A stretch of 18,109 bases of DNA from an uncultured Arcobacter sp. (GTDB lineage Bacteria; Campylobacterota; Campylobacteria; Campylobacterales; Arcobacteraceae). The notes beneath the pieces were generated by a model. It had not been told where the DNA came from, ran no database searches, and worked only from the letters and a program-made list of their open reading frames with translations. The stretch spans positions 1 through 18,109 of the forward strand of contig CAJXII010000015.1 of assembly GCA_913054415.1 (NCBI GenBank), read 5' to 3'. Made by a program: the position numbers and the translations under genes. How positions within the stretch are numbered: the first letter of the stretch is position 1; every line of letters begins with the position of its first letter. This document shows, piece after piece, positions 1 through 8,655 of this stretch.

Positions 1-42
1 AGTTTCATAAATAAATTATTAAATTTCATTAGGATAAAAAAT

Positions 43-606
43 ATGATAGTTGGTATAGTAGGAAAAGTGGAACATAAAGAGCCTACACAAATAGATATAA
101 ATACAAATGGTTTAATATATCGAGTTTTTGTTTCTTTAAATTGTAGTGGCAATATAAAACAAGATGATAATATTAGATTATTTACCACTTATATTGTAAA
201 AGAGGATTCACAAAGTTTATATGGTTTTTTAGATATTAATGAGAAAAAATTATTTGATACAGTTATAAAAATAAATGGAGTTGGTCCAAAAGTAGCACTT
301 GCTATTTGTAGCACATTTACCCCTAGTAGTTTTGCACAAATTGTTACAAACAAAGATGTCAATATGTTAAAAAGAGTGCCTGGTATTGGGCCAAAAGGTG
401 CAAGTAGAATTTTAGTAGAACTTAGTGGATTCGTAGTCAATAGTGAAGATACGACCTCAAATAGCAATGGCAATATATCAGAAGCTATGATGGCACTTGA
501 GTCATTAGGATTTAAAAAAGAGCAAATTAAAAAAGCACTTACTGATATTACAGCTTCATCTACATCAGAAATAGTAAAAAAAGCATTAAAAAAATTACAA
601 AGGTAA
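43..606 (+). CDS. ruvA: Holliday junction branch migration protein RuvA
   Basis: RuvA binds four-way Holliday junctions as a tetramer and loads the RuvB motor for branch migration in recombinational repair. The 187-residue protein has the family's length and order: an N-terminal OB-fold (about 1-62, starting MIVGIVGKV), two helix-hairpin-helix motifs (NGVGPKVA around 78-85 and PGIGPKGA around 113-120) and a short C-terminal RuvB-binding domain (about 145-187) after a Ser/Asn-rich linker. The ATG is preceded by AGGA at 31-34. It heads a compact plus-strand cluster, with ddl starting 5 bases after its stop. The ruvA-ddl pairing is also found in Campylobacter jejuni. Identification is secure from the motifs. 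Confidence 0.97.
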   Translation: MIVGIVGKVEHKEPTQIDINTNGLIYRVFVSLNCSGNIKQDDNIRLFTTYIVKEDSQSLYGFLDINEKKLFDTVIKINGVGPKVALAICSTFTPSSFAQIVTNKDVNMLKRVPGIGPKGASRILVELSGFVVNSEDTTSNSNGNISEAMMALESLGFKKEQIKKALTDITASSTSEIVKKALKKLQR

Positions 607-611
607 AAAAA

Positions 612-1649
612 TTGAAATTAGCGATAATATTTGGAGCAAAAAGTTTTGAACATGAGATAAGTATAGTAAGTGCAATCACTATGAAAAAAGTTATTAATCA
701 ACCACTTACTTATATATTTATAGATCAACATAGAGAATTTTATGAGATACCAAATGACAAATTAAAATCAAATCTATTTAGTAGTGGTGAATATAAAAAA
801 TGTGATAAACTTGAACTAAAACAAAATGGTTTTTATAAAAAAACTATACTTTCTTATAAAAAATTAGAATTTGACATAGCACTAAATCTAGTGCATGGTG
901 CTGATGGAGAAGATGGTATTTTGGCATCTTTATTTGAGTTTTTTAATATCCCTTTTATTGGTCCTAGAACAGAAGCTAGTGTAGTAAGTTGCAATAAATA
1001 TCTTACAAAACTGTATGCTATAGGTGCTTGTGTAAAAACAATAGATTATCACTATTTTAATAAATCTGATACAATTACTATAGATAAATATCCTGTGATT
1101 ATCAAACCTGTTAGATTAGGTAGTAGTATTGGAGTAAGTATTGTAAAATCTGAAGATGAACTAGAGTATGCTTTAGATGTAGCTTTTGAGTTTGATGATC
1201 AAATCATTATCGAGCCATTTATAGATGGTATCAAAGAGTATAACTTAGCTGGTGCAAAAATAGATGGTCAATTTCATTTTTCTATTATCGAAGAACCAAA
1301 CAAAAATAACTTTTTAGATTTTCAGACAAAATATTTAGATTTTAATCGAACATCTCAAGTTGTAGAAGCCAATATATCTGATTGTCTAAAAGATAAATTA
1401 AAACAAAATTTTATCAATATTTACAACAATATCTTTGAAGGCTCTCTTATTAGATGTGATTTTTTTGTCCTAGATGATGAAGTATATCTCAATGAGATCA
1501 ACCCTATCCCTGGTAGTATGGCAAATTATCTTTTTGAAGACTTTAATAATATACTTATTAAACTATCATCTTCACTACCAAAATCAAAGATGATTAAAAT
1601 AGATTATAGCTATGTCAATCAAATCCAAAGTGCCAAAGGAAAAGCTTAA
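612..1649 (+). CDS. ddl: D-alanine--D-alanine ligase
   Basis: This cytoplasmic ATP-grasp enzyme joins two D-alanines for the peptidoglycan pentapeptide. The 345 residues show an N-terminal KSFEHEIS segment (catalytic Glu14 and Ser17 region), HGADGEDG (95-102), the ATP-binding KPVRLGSSIGVS (165-176), and the metal-binding end RCDFF (281-285) and NEINPIPGS (294-302). The NEINPIPG form is, as I recall, the Campylobacter/Helicobacter version of the common NExNTxPG motif. The start is TTG at 612, chosen because the family N-terminus MKLxIxFGxKSFEHEIS begins exactly there and an AAAGG ribosome site overlaps the end of ruvA. It is translationally close to ruvA (5-base gap) and probably co-transcribed with it. 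Confidence 0.96.
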   Translation: MKLAIIFGAKSFEHEISIVSAITMKKVINQPLTYIFIDQHREFYEIPNDKLKSNLFSSGEYKKCDKLELKQNGFYKKTILSYKKLEFDIALNLVHGADGEDGILASLFEFFNIPFIGPRTEASVVSCNKYLTKLYAIGACVKTIDYHYFNKSDTITIDKYPVIIKPVRLGSSIGVSIVKSEDELEYALDVAFEFDDQIIIEPFIDGIKEYNLAGAKIDGQFHFSIIEEPNKNNFLDFQTKYLDFNRTSQVVEANISDCLKDKLKQNFINIYNNIFEGSLIRCDFFVLDDEVYLNEINPIPGSMANYLFEDFNNILIKLSSSLPKSKMIKIDYSYVNQIQSAKGKA

Positions 1650-1663
1650 AAAAGCGATAAAAT

Positions 1664-2386
1664 ATGGCAATAAAAACTATCAATTATCAAGATAAGATTT
1701 TTAATCTTAGCTATGATATTTTAAATCCCAACCAAACAAAAGCTTTAGTTATCCTTCATGGTTGGGGTAGCAATAAAAATATTATGAAACAAGCTTTTAA
1801 CAAATATGGAAAGGAATTTAAACATATCTATATAGATATGCCAGGATTTGGACAAAGTGATAATAACTACATCTTAAATACATCTGATTATGCAAATATT
1901 ATTAAACTATTTTTAGAAAAATTAAATATTACAAATGATCAAAATCTATTTATTATGGGACACTCTTTTGGTGGTAAAGTTGCTACACTTTTAAAACCAT
2001 CTAATCTTGTGCTATTAAGTAGTGCAGGTATTGTAGAGGAAAAATCAACCATAGTAAAACTAAAAATCCAACTAAATAAAATTTTGAAGTTTTTAAAAAT
2101 CAAATCATTAAGTAAATTTTTAAGAAGTAATGATGTGCAAAACTATAGTGAGAATATGTATGAAACTTTTAAAAATGTTCTAAATGAAGATTTTACTGAT
2201 CATTTTACAAACTTCAAAGGTAAAGCTTATATATTTTGGGGTGAAGATGATACTGCAACATCACTTGAATCTGGGAAAAAAATATCTACACTTATCAAAA
2301 ACAGTCATTTTTACCCATATAAAGGGAATCATTTCTTTTTTATTGACAATAGTGAAAATATTATTAATACTTTAAGTAATATTTAG
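1664..2386 (+). CDS. alpha/beta hydrolase (ddl-linked)
   Basis: This is a 240-residue single-domain alpha/beta hydrolase of unknown substrate. Visible features are the oxyanion-region HGWG (32-35), the DMPGFGQSD loop (58-66), the nucleophile elbow GHSFGG with Ser101 (99-104), a candidate acid in WGEDD (Asp195 or Asp196) and the catalytic His in GNHFF (His223). There is no signal peptide, so it should be cytoplasmic. A Lys-rich helical cap lies between about 125 and 185. The gene follows ddl by 14 bases. A hydrolase in this position, followed by murF, is known from Helicobacter pylori and Campylobacter jejuni; here murF does not follow. Linkage to cell-wall synthesis is inference from neighbourhood only. 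Confidence 0.88.
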   Translation: MAIKTINYQDKIFNLSYDILNPNQTKALVILHGWGSNKNIMKQAFNKYGKEFKHIYIDMPGFGQSDNNYILNTSDYANIIKLFLEKLNITNDQNLFIMGHSFGGKVATLLKPSNLVLLSSAGIVEEKSTIVKLKIQLNKILKFLKIKSLSKFLRSNDVQNYSENMYETFKNVLNEDFTDHFTNFKGKAYIFWGEDDTATSLESGKKISTLIKNSHFYPYKGNHFFFIDNSENIINTLSNI

Positions 2387-2387
2387 G

Positions 2388-2393
2388 TATAAT
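2388..2393 (+). promoter_or_regulatory. candidate sigma-70 promoter for the RNA helicase gene (-10 box)
   Basis: A perfect TATAAT lies 1 base after the stop codon of the upstream hydrolase gene. The preceding bases include TTTAAGTAAT (2371-2380), which resembles the weak T-rich upstream element of Campylobacter promoters, although its spacing to the -10 box is short; there is no TTGACA-like -35. Transcription would start near 2400, giving a leader of about 85 bases. The location at an operon boundary supports it. Confidence 0.6.
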
Positions 2394-2400
2394 CCGCGAA

Positions 2401-2465
2401 CTATAGGAATTTTAAAGAGAATAATCTAAATAGGTTAGATTGGGTATTTTAAAGTAGTCCTATAT
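2401..2465 (+). promoter_or_regulatory. structured 5' leader with nested inverted repeats before the helicase gene
   Basis: Three inverted repeats are nested in one another. The outer arms are TATAGGA (2402-2408) and TCCTATA (2458-2464). The middle arms are TTTAAA (2411-2416) and TTTAAA (2448-2453). The inner arms are AATCTAA (2423-2429) and TTAGATT (2435-2441) around the loop ATAGG. Folded as RNA they would make one interrupted hairpin occupying nearly all of the leader from the predicted transcription start to about 8 bases before the AGGA ribosome site (2473-2476). Base pairing is read directly; a regulatory role is inference. Confidence 0.5.
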
Positions 2466-2486
2466 AGATAAAAGGATATTAAATAT

Positions 2487-3926
2487 ATGCAATTTAAAGA
2501 TTTTAACTTTAAAAAAGATTTACACAAAGCTATTGAAGTAGCTGGATTTATTGAGCCAAGCCCAATACAACAAAAAGCAATACCAGTGGTATTAGAGAAA
2601 AAAGATATTGTCGCACAAGCACAAACAGGGACAGGAAAAACTGCCGCTTTTGGTTTGCCTGTCTTAGAAAATATGAAATGTGATGGTTCAGTAGAAACTG
2701 TCGTTATTGTTCCAACAAGAGAATTAGCTATGCAAGTTAGTGATGAGCTATTTAGATTTGGAAAGTTTTTAAATATTAAAACAGCTACAGTATATGGTGG
2801 TAGCTCTTACAGTAGACAGATCAAACATGTCGAATCTGCTTCTATTATCGTTGCTACTCCTGGAAGATTTTTAGATCTTCTTAAAAACAAACAAATCTCA
2901 ATCAAACCATCAGTAATAATACTTGATGAAGCAGATGAGATGATGGATATGGGATTTTTAGAAGATATTAAATCTATCTTTAAATTTATGCCAAAACAAC
3001 GGCAAACACTAATGTTTAGTGCTACTATGCCTGAGCCTATCAAAAGATTAGCAAAAACAATTTTAAATGAACCAGAGTTTATCACTATTACTAAAAGTGA
3101 AGTTACAAATACAAGTATTTCACAATCATTTTATGTAGTTGAAGAGTATGAAAGAGATGATGCTCTTATGAGACTTTTTGACTATAAAAATCCATATAAA
3201 TCTATTGTATTTTGTAGAATGAAAAGAGATGTAGATAGATTAAGTTCATACTTGGTTTCTCAAGGATATAGTGCAAAAGGTCTTCATGGAGATATGGAAC
3301 AGCGACAAAGAGAAGAAGTTATTAGATCATTCAAAGGAAATACTATTGAAGTTTTAGTAGCAACTGATGTAGCTGCAAGAGGTCTTGATGTCAGTGATGT
3401 AACTCATGTATTTAATTATCAGTTGCCATTTGATTCAGAGCCTTATGTTCATAGAATTGGACGAACAGGAAGAGCAGGAAAAGATGGTATTGCTGTATCT
3501 ATCGTAACTCCAGCTGAATTTAGAAGCTTGAAAAAAATACAAAAAGATGTTGGTGCTACTATGGAATCAAAAGTAATTCCAACAATCAATGAAGTTAAGA
3601 AAAAACAACAATCTTCATTATTAGAAGTTCTAAAAAATCAAGAAATTGATGAAAAAGTATATGAACTAATCGAAAAATTAAAAAATGATTTTGACCTATC
3701 AACTATCGTATATAAATTAGCATCTTTTATAGCTGATACTGAAAAAGTTAAAGGTAAAGATAAAATCGGTAAATCAAAAAAAGATATCGAATATCTACTA
3801 TCAAGAGTTAGAGATGGCCATGGTGGTAATAGAAATAGAAGTCAAAGACGAAGAAACGGCGGTGGTTCAAATAGATCACGAAACAACTCATCAAATCGTA
3901 ATAGAAACCGAAACAATAGACGATAA
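2487..3926 (+). CDS. DEAD-box ATP-dependent RNA helicase
   Basis: This helicase unwinds short RNA duplexes, with likely roles in ribosome assembly or RNA decay, often at low temperature. The 479 residues carry the full motif set in order: Q motif (FIEPSPIQ, 21-28), Walker A AQTGTGKT (45-52), PTREL (76-80), TPGR (124-127), DEAD (147-150), SAT (178-180), ATDVAARGLD (292-301) and HRIGRTGRAG (322-331). After a helical region (about 370-440) the tail from about 445 is a low-complexity run of Asn, Arg and Gly, an RNA-binding tail typical of CsdA/RhlE-like enzymes. Start ATG has AGGA at 2473-2476. Naming it csdA/deaD or rhlE specifically is not justified from sequence alone. It has its own candidate promoter and leader. 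Confidence 0.96.
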   Translation: MQFKDFNFKKDLHKAIEVAGFIEPSPIQQKAIPVVLEKKDIVAQAQTGTGKTAAFGLPVLENMKCDGSVETVVIVPTRELAMQVSDELFRFGKFLNIKTATVYGGSSYSRQIKHVESASIIVATPGRFLDLLKNKQISIKPSVIILDEADEMMDMGFLEDIKSIFKFMPKQRQTLMFSATMPEPIKRLAKTILNEPEFITITKSEVTNTSISQSFYVVEEYERDDALMRLFDYKNPYKSIVFCRMKRDVDRLSSYLVSQGYSAKGLHGDMEQRQREEVIRSFKGNTIEVLVATDVAARGLDVSDVTHVFNYQLPFDSEPYVHRIGRTGRAGKDGIAVSIVTPAEFRSLKKIQKDVGATMESKVIPTINEVKKKQQSSLLEVLKNQEIDEKVYELIEKLKNDFDLSTIVYKLASFIADTEKVKGKDKIGKSKKDIEYLLSRVRDGHGGNRNRSQRRRNGGGSNRSRNNSSNRNRNRNNRR

Positions 3927-3944
3927 TAGTCAACATAATCAACA

Positions 3945-3962
3945 AGCCCCAACTTTGGGGCT
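3945..3962. terminator. hairpin between convergent genes, likely bidirectional terminator
   Basis: AGCCCC (3945-3950) pairs with GGGGCT (3957-3962). One more A-T pair closes a four-base loop, giving a 7-bp GC-rich stem that stands out in AT-rich DNA. It sits between the stop codons of the convergent helicase and response-regulator genes. The T tract is weak on both sides, so termination efficiency is uncertain. Confidence 0.7.
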
Positions 3963-3991
3963 ATCTTAAAATAGTATTAAAATCTCAAAGA

Positions 3992-5263
3992 TTACTTTTT
4001 CTTCTTCTTTTTAAATTTATATAGTTCCTCTTCTCTATGCTGAATCACTTCATTTAGATTTTTAACCTCTATTCTTTGCTCTTTTACTATATTTTCTAAC
4101 TCTTTAATCTTATTTTGATAATCTGTAAATTCATTTTGTATAGAGATAAGTTTATCTTGATAATTTTGTAACTCCTGTTTACACTCTTTTCTCTCTTCAT
4201 TAAGCTCAAAAGTTCTATCTTGATACTCTTTATTTAATAAATTATATTTTTGCTCACTTAACTTAATATCCTCTTCATAATGAGATAATTGATTTTTAAT
4301 AGTTTGATTCTTTTGTTTTTCTAATTCCAAAGCATCAATTAACAATGCAATATCTTGACGAGATGAATATTTAAGTTGTTTTTTTAGCTTCTCAACCTCT
4401 TTTGTTAAATGATAAGCTTTTTGTCTATAATCACTAATATCTTGAATAACTTTATGGTGGAATAATCTTTTTTCTGTTTCATCTTCTGTGATTACAAACT
4501 GAACAGACATATATCCTATAATATTTTCTCCAATATCATCCAAAATAGGAAAAATTGTAGCATAAACAATATATAACTGTCCATCTTTTGTTTGATTTTT
4601 TACTTTACCTTTCCAAGTATCTCCTGCACTTATAGTATTCCACATCTTTTTAAAAAAACTTTTTGAAACATCTGGATAGGTTAAGATATTATGATTTTGA
4701 CCTATAAGCTCTTTTTGAGTATATCCTGAAACTTCACAAAATAGCTCATTAACATAAGTTATCACACCATTTGGATCTGTTTTAGATACTATAGCTGCTT
4801 GATTTAAAATACTAATATATTGTTCTTTCTCTTGTGCTTGATGTTTAATAATTTTTTCATTAAATTTATTTTCACAAATATCTTGTATCTGCAACATCAC
4901 ATCTTTGATCTGTAAAGGCTTAACTGCATAGTGTCGGACATTAAGATCTATAGCTCTTAATAAATAATCAGATTCAGCATGAGCAGTTGTAAGTATAAAA
5001 GGTAAATCTTTATCAAATTCTCTAATACTTTCTAACATATCTAAACCACTCATCACAGGCATATTGATATCAGCCACAACTATATCTATCTCTTCATCTT
5101 TAAATATTATCTCTTTGTATAATTCAAATCCATCTTTTCCATCAACAGCGACATAAACTTTTTTGAACAGTTTAACAAATACATTATACATAGTTAAACG
5201 AATTCTCTCCTCATCCTCTACATACAATACTGTTATTGTTCTTAATAAATCTTGATTAAACAT
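3992..5263 (-). CDS. response regulator with PAS domain and long coiled coil
   Basis: The N-terminal receiver domain (about 8-128) has the acidic pair in VEDEE (Glu16/Asp17), the phosphoacceptor Asp65 in VVADINMP, Thr92/93 and Lys115 in AVKPL. It is followed by a PAS domain (about 150-262; TDPNGVITYVNELFCEVSGY is the typical opening) and then a long Lys/Glu/Gln-rich coiled coil from about 275 to 415 ending in a run of lysines. There is no DNA-binding, GGDEF, kinase or methyl-accepting output domain, so signalling probably works by partner binding through the coiled coil. The protein is cytoplasmic and no histidine kinase is encoded nearby. It starts 6 bases after the bioF stop, with AGGA inside the bioF end, so it is likely co-transcribed with bioF. 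Confidence 0.88.
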   Translation of the reverse strand: MFNQDLLRTITVLYVEDEERIRLTMYNVFVKLFKKVYVAVDGKDGFELYKEIIFKDEEIDIVVADINMPVMSGLDMLESIREFDKDLPFILTTAHAESDYLLRAIDLNVRHYAVKPLQIKDVMLQIQDICENKFNEKIIKHQAQEKEQYISILNQAAIVSKTDPNGVITYVNELFCEVSGYTQKELIGQNHNILTYPDVSKSFFKKMWNTISAGDTWKGKVKNQTKDGQLYIVYATIFPILDDIGENIIGYMSVQFVITEDETEKRLFHHKVIQDISDYRQKAYHLTKEVEKLKKQLKYSSRQDIALLIDALELEKQKNQTIKNQLSHYEEDIKLSEQKYNLLNKEYQDRTFELNEERKECKQELQNYQDKLISIQNEFTDYQNKIKELENIVKEQRIEVKNLNEVIQHREEELYKFKKKKKK

Positions 5264-5269
5264 ATCTAA

Positions 5270-6373
5270 TTATATCCTATTTTTAATAATTTGACAAATA
5301 TTAATAAGTTGTTTTTTTGTAATATCTAACTTAATAATCATCCTTATAATTGCTTTTTTAACAGTAGGTTGCCTAATAGCACCTACAATATAACCTAAAC
5401 TTTGTAACTCTTTTTGAATAACTAATACTTTTTTATTATCATTTATCTCTATTGGCACAATCAAACTATCAACTTTGATTCCTAAAATATCATATACAAT
5501 CTTTTGATAAGATTTGATTTTATCTTTGATTGTATTTTTATTTTTTTGTATATATTTTAGATTCTCAAAAGCAAGTGATGTATCAAAAAGAGATAATGAT
5601 GTAGTATATATGATACTTTTAGCTCTATTTTCCAAATAAGATACAATATGACTAGAGGCTAAAATATATGCTCCAAAACTTCCATAAGCCTTACCTAGAG
5701 TTCCCATTTTGATATAATTTGGTTCTATTTTAATATCCCAATAATCATACCAACCTAAAAGATTTTTACCAATCACACCTGAACTATGTGCTTCATCTAC
5801 TAATAAAATAGCATTATATTTAGTTGCCAATATTGCAAACTCTTTTGGTGCTACTGTAGCTGACATAGAATAAACACCCTCAATAGCAATAATCATTCTT
5901 GCATTTTTATTATTTAGAAGCTCTTTTATCTTATTTTCCAAATCTTCATAATTATTGTGTTTAAAAAAAACAACTTTACCTTGGATAAGCTTTGTTGCTA
6001 AAATACCACTAGCATGGTATTGTTCATCTATAAATAAAATATCTTTTTTTCTCACTAACGATTCTATCAAAGCTATATTTGCCAAAAATCCACTACCTAC
6101 TGTGATACAATCCTCAAAATTATTTAATTTCATAAGTTTTTTTTCAAACTTTTGATGTAAAGGATGATATCCATTGACTAACATAGAAGCTTTCGAAGAG
6201 TGATATTTCTCTTTTGATAATCTTTGATATGCTTTTTTTAAAAGAGATTTTTTCTTAGCCAATCCCAAATAATCATTTGAAGCCATATCTATTATATTTT
6301 CATCAAATATTTTTCTTTTTCTAAATCTATTTGATTTAACTAATAAATTTAACTCTTTTTCATAAAATTTCAT
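5270..6373 (-). CDS. bioF: 8-amino-7-oxononanoate synthase (BioF-like PLP enzyme)
   Basis: BioF condenses L-alanine with pimeloyl-ACP/CoA in the first ring-carbon step of biotin synthesis. This protein belongs to the PLP alpha-oxoamine synthase family: SNDYLGLA (32-39), GSGFLAN (93-99), His120 in the QYHAS motif stacking on PLP, DEAHSSG (193-199), and the Schiff-base Lys228 in MGTLGKAYGSFG. At 367 residues it is slightly short but complete. Its ATG overlaps the dxs TGA stop (ATGA, 6373-6370), a translational coupling. Related family members (KBL, serine palmitoyltransferase, ALA synthase) are less likely because the length and DYLGLA start fit BioF. No other bio genes are in the window. Confidence 0.87.
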   Translation of the reverse strand: MKFYEKELNLLVKSNRFRKRKIFDENIIDMASNDYLGLAKKKSLLKKAYQRLSKEKYHSSKASMLVNGYHPLHQKFEKKLMKLNNFEDCITVGSGFLANIALIESLVRKKDILFIDEQYHASGILATKLIQGKVVFFKHNNYEDLENKIKELLNNKNARMIIAIEGVYSMSATVAPKEFAILATKYNAILLVDEAHSSGVIGKNLLGWYDYWDIKIEPNYIKMGTLGKAYGSFGAYILASSHIVSYLENRAKSIIYTTSLSLFDTSLAFENLKYIQKNKNTIKDKIKSYQKIVYDILGIKVDSLIVPIEINDNKKVLVIQKELQSLGYIVGAIRQPTVKKAIIRMIIKLDITKKQLINICQIIKNRI

Positions 6374-8175
6374 ATTTTTTTTACAAGTTGTTCAGGAAGC
6401 AATCCTAAAGATTCCTCTAATAATTTTGTATCACCATGTTGGATAAAAATATCATCATATTCAAAAGTTTTTATTTTTATATCTAAATCATATCTACTTA
6501 TAAACTCTAACAATGCACTACCAACTCCACCTTGAGCTTGACTATCGCTAAATATATACCATTTTTTAGTTTTTGTTGCTAACTCTTTTAGTAATTGCTC
6601 ATCCAAAGGCTTCACAAATCTTAAATCTACAATAGTTACATCATCTTTGTATAGTTGTTCTGTTTTAATTGCACGAGATACACCAGCACCATAACCTATA
6701 AAAGCTATATTGCTATTTGTTTGTTTTAAAATCTCCCCTTTTGCTAATTTAAAATGTGTAGGTTGATATTGTAAATCATCAAATGCACCTCTTGGATATC
6801 TAATAGCACAAGGGTTGTTTTTAAGAGTTAGAGAAAACTCCAAAGCATATTCCAAAGTTTTTTCATCTCTTGGAGCAAATAAAATCATATTTGGCAAAAA
6901 TCTTAAAAAATTAATATCAAACTGACCTTGATGAGTTTCTCCATCTGCCCCTACTATTCCTGCTCTATCTATTGCAAATACCACAGGCAAACTCATCAAG
7001 CATACATCATGCACAATCTGATCAAATCCTCTTTGTAAAAAAGTAGAATATATAGTAATAAACGGTTTAAATCCCTCTTTTGCTAGACTTGCCATAGATG
7101 TTACAGCATGTTGTTCTGCAATAGCTACATCCCAAAATCTATTAGGAAAATGCTCTATTAATTTATCTATACCTGTTCCACTTGGCATAGCTGCAGTTAC
7201 ACCTACAATCTTATCATTTTGTGATGCTAATTGGTAAAGTTTATCACTAAAAATCTGTGTTGCTGATCTTTTAGTATTAGATTTTTTTAAAAACTCTCCT
7301 GTTTGTCTATCAAAAGGTCCAACACCATGCCATTTTTCATGTTGTCCCTCTGCTATACTATAACCTTTACCTTTAATTGTTCGTGCATGAACTACAACTG
7401 GTTTATTTAATTTTTTAGCCAAAGATAGTGTTTCACATATCTCTCTTATGTTGTGTCCATCTATTGGACCTATATAATCAACCCCCATCTCTTCAAAAAT
7501 AATACCAGGGGTAATTAACTTCATACTCTCTTCTATTCTTTTAGCAATATATGTGCTACCTTTTGGCATATAGTTTTGAACAATACGATCAACTTTACTT
7601 CTAAATCCTTGATACATATCCCCCGCCAAAAGTTTACTTAGATGTTTTGAAACTGCACCTATTGGTTTTGCTATACTCATCTCGTTATCATTTAGGATAA
7701 TAACTACAGGAAGTTTTAAATCACCTAGTTCATTAAGTGCTTCATACACCATACCAGCACTCATAGAACCATCTCCTATCATAACAACTGGCACTTTATT
7801 ACTATTTGATAATTTTGCAGCTTTTGCAGCTCCTACTGCCAATGAGATAGATGTAGAACTATGACCAGATACAAAATAATCAGCATTTGATTCTTTTGGT
7901 TTGGTAAATCCACTTAAACCACCAAATTGTCTAATAGTTTCAAATTCATCCCATCTACCACTTAATAATTTATGTGGATAACACTGATGAGAAACATCAA
8001 AAATAAAAGGATCATTATCTTTATCAAATACCTCATGCATACCAATTATAAGCTCTACTGCACCCAAAGGTGAACTAAAATGCCCACCATGTCTTGATAC
8101 TACATCTATAATTCGCTCTCTTATTTTATTGGCTAATCTATCTAGTTCATCCACTCTTTGTTGTTCAATTTTCAT
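6370..8175 (-). CDS. dxs: 1-deoxy-D-xylulose-5-phosphate synthase
   Basis: Dxs condenses pyruvate and glyceraldehyde 3-phosphate to DXP, the first intermediate of the MEP isoprenoid pathway and a precursor for thiamine and pyridoxal phosphate. The 601 residues show GGHFSSPLG (30-38, catalytic His32), SHQCYPHKLLSGR (62-74), the thiamine diphosphate motif GDGSMSAG (134-141) with NDNEMSI downstream, AEQHAVTS (353-360, catalytic Glu354) and DGETHQG (411-417), followed by the C-terminal transketolase domain. The length is near the family's usual 610-640. It lies 33 bp downstream of the phosphoribosyltransferase gene and is coupled to bioF by an ATGA overlap. Its substrate glyceraldehyde 3-phosphate is also the product or substrate of tpiA in the same window. 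Confidence 0.96.
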   Translation of the reverse strand: MKIEQQRVDELDRLANKIRERIIDVVSRHGGHFSSPLGAVELIIGMHEVFDKDNDPFIFDVSHQCYPHKLLSGRWDEFETIRQFGGLSGFTKPKESNADYFVSGHSSTSISLAVGAAKAAKLSNSNKVPVVMIGDGSMSAGMVYEALNELGDLKLPVVIILNDNEMSIAKPIGAVSKHLSKLLAGDMYQGFRSKVDRIVQNYMPKGSTYIAKRIEESMKLITPGIIFEEMGVDYIGPIDGHNIREICETLSLAKKLNKPVVVHARTIKGKGYSIAEGQHEKWHGVGPFDRQTGEFLKKSNTKRSATQIFSDKLYQLASQNDKIVGVTAAMPSGTGIDKLIEHFPNRFWDVAIAEQHAVTSMASLAKEGFKPFITIYSTFLQRGFDQIVHDVCLMSLPVVFAIDRAGIVGADGETHQGQFDINFLRFLPNMILFAPRDEKTLEYALEFSLTLKNNPCAIRYPRGAFDDLQYQPTHFKLAKGEILKQTNSNIAFIGYGAGVSRAIKTEQLYKDDVTIVDLRFVKPLDEQLLKELATKTKKWYIFSDSQAQGGVGSALLEFISRYDLDIKIKTFEYDDIFIQHGDTKLLEESLGLLPEQLVKKI

Positions 8176-8208
8176 ATATTTATTATTACCTACTTATCTT
8201 AAACTTCA

Positions 8209-8655
8209 TTATTTCAAATCTACTTCCCAAAAAAACTCTATCCAATTTTGTGCTTCTTGGACACTAAAATCTGGTTGAATAATAGCTGTTTTTTTATAAA
8301 ATAGTGAAGCTATTTTAAATTCACTATATAAATACTCTTTTGTTAAAAGTTTTTTTATCTCTGCTATTGTTTCACCACTATCTACAATATCATCAACTAT
8401 CAAAACTTTTTTATACCCTTTTAGATCTGGGATATTTGATATTTTAAAATTATCTAATTTAGTTGTCCCATCATAATGGATAGAGTTTATTACAAAAAGA
8501 TTATTTGTATCTAAACCTTGAGCTAAAATATGTCCAAAACTTAGCCCTCCCCTTGCAATAGCAACTATCGCATCTGGATTATACTTTTTTATCTGTGGTA
8601 AAATAGTTTTACAATCTTTTAAAAAAGCTTCATAACCATAATATTGTTTAATCAT
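8209..8655 (-). CDS. purine (xanthine/hypoxanthine-type) phosphoribosyltransferase
   Basis: This small 148-residue type I phosphoribosyltransferase carries ARGGLSFG (34-41) and the PRPP-binding loop VLIVDDIVDSGET (84-96), and ends with a NWIEFFWEVD segment (137-146) resembling the C-terminus of xanthine-guanine phosphoribosyltransferases. It probably converts a free purine base plus PRPP to the nucleotide in the cytoplasm (salvage). Base specificity cannot be read from the sequence. The ATG overlaps the 3' end of hisC by 8 bp, indicating translational coupling. It is the same strand and operon as hisC and pheA. Confidence 0.83.
   Translation of the reverse strand: MIKQYYGYEAFLKDCKTILPQIKKYNPDAIVAIARGGLSFGHILAQGLDTNNLFVINSIHYDGTTKLDNFKISNIPDLKGYKKVLIVDDIVDSGETIAEIKKLLTKEYLYSEFKIASLFYKKTAIIQPDFSVQEAQNWIEFFWEVDLK

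Noticed and set aside
2184..2375. A 63-codon frame overlapping the end of the alpha/beta hydrolase gene in another frame.
   Set aside because: The hydrolase frame contains the catalytic His here, while the alternative is a low-complexity Leu/Ile/Lys string expected from shifted AT-rich codons.
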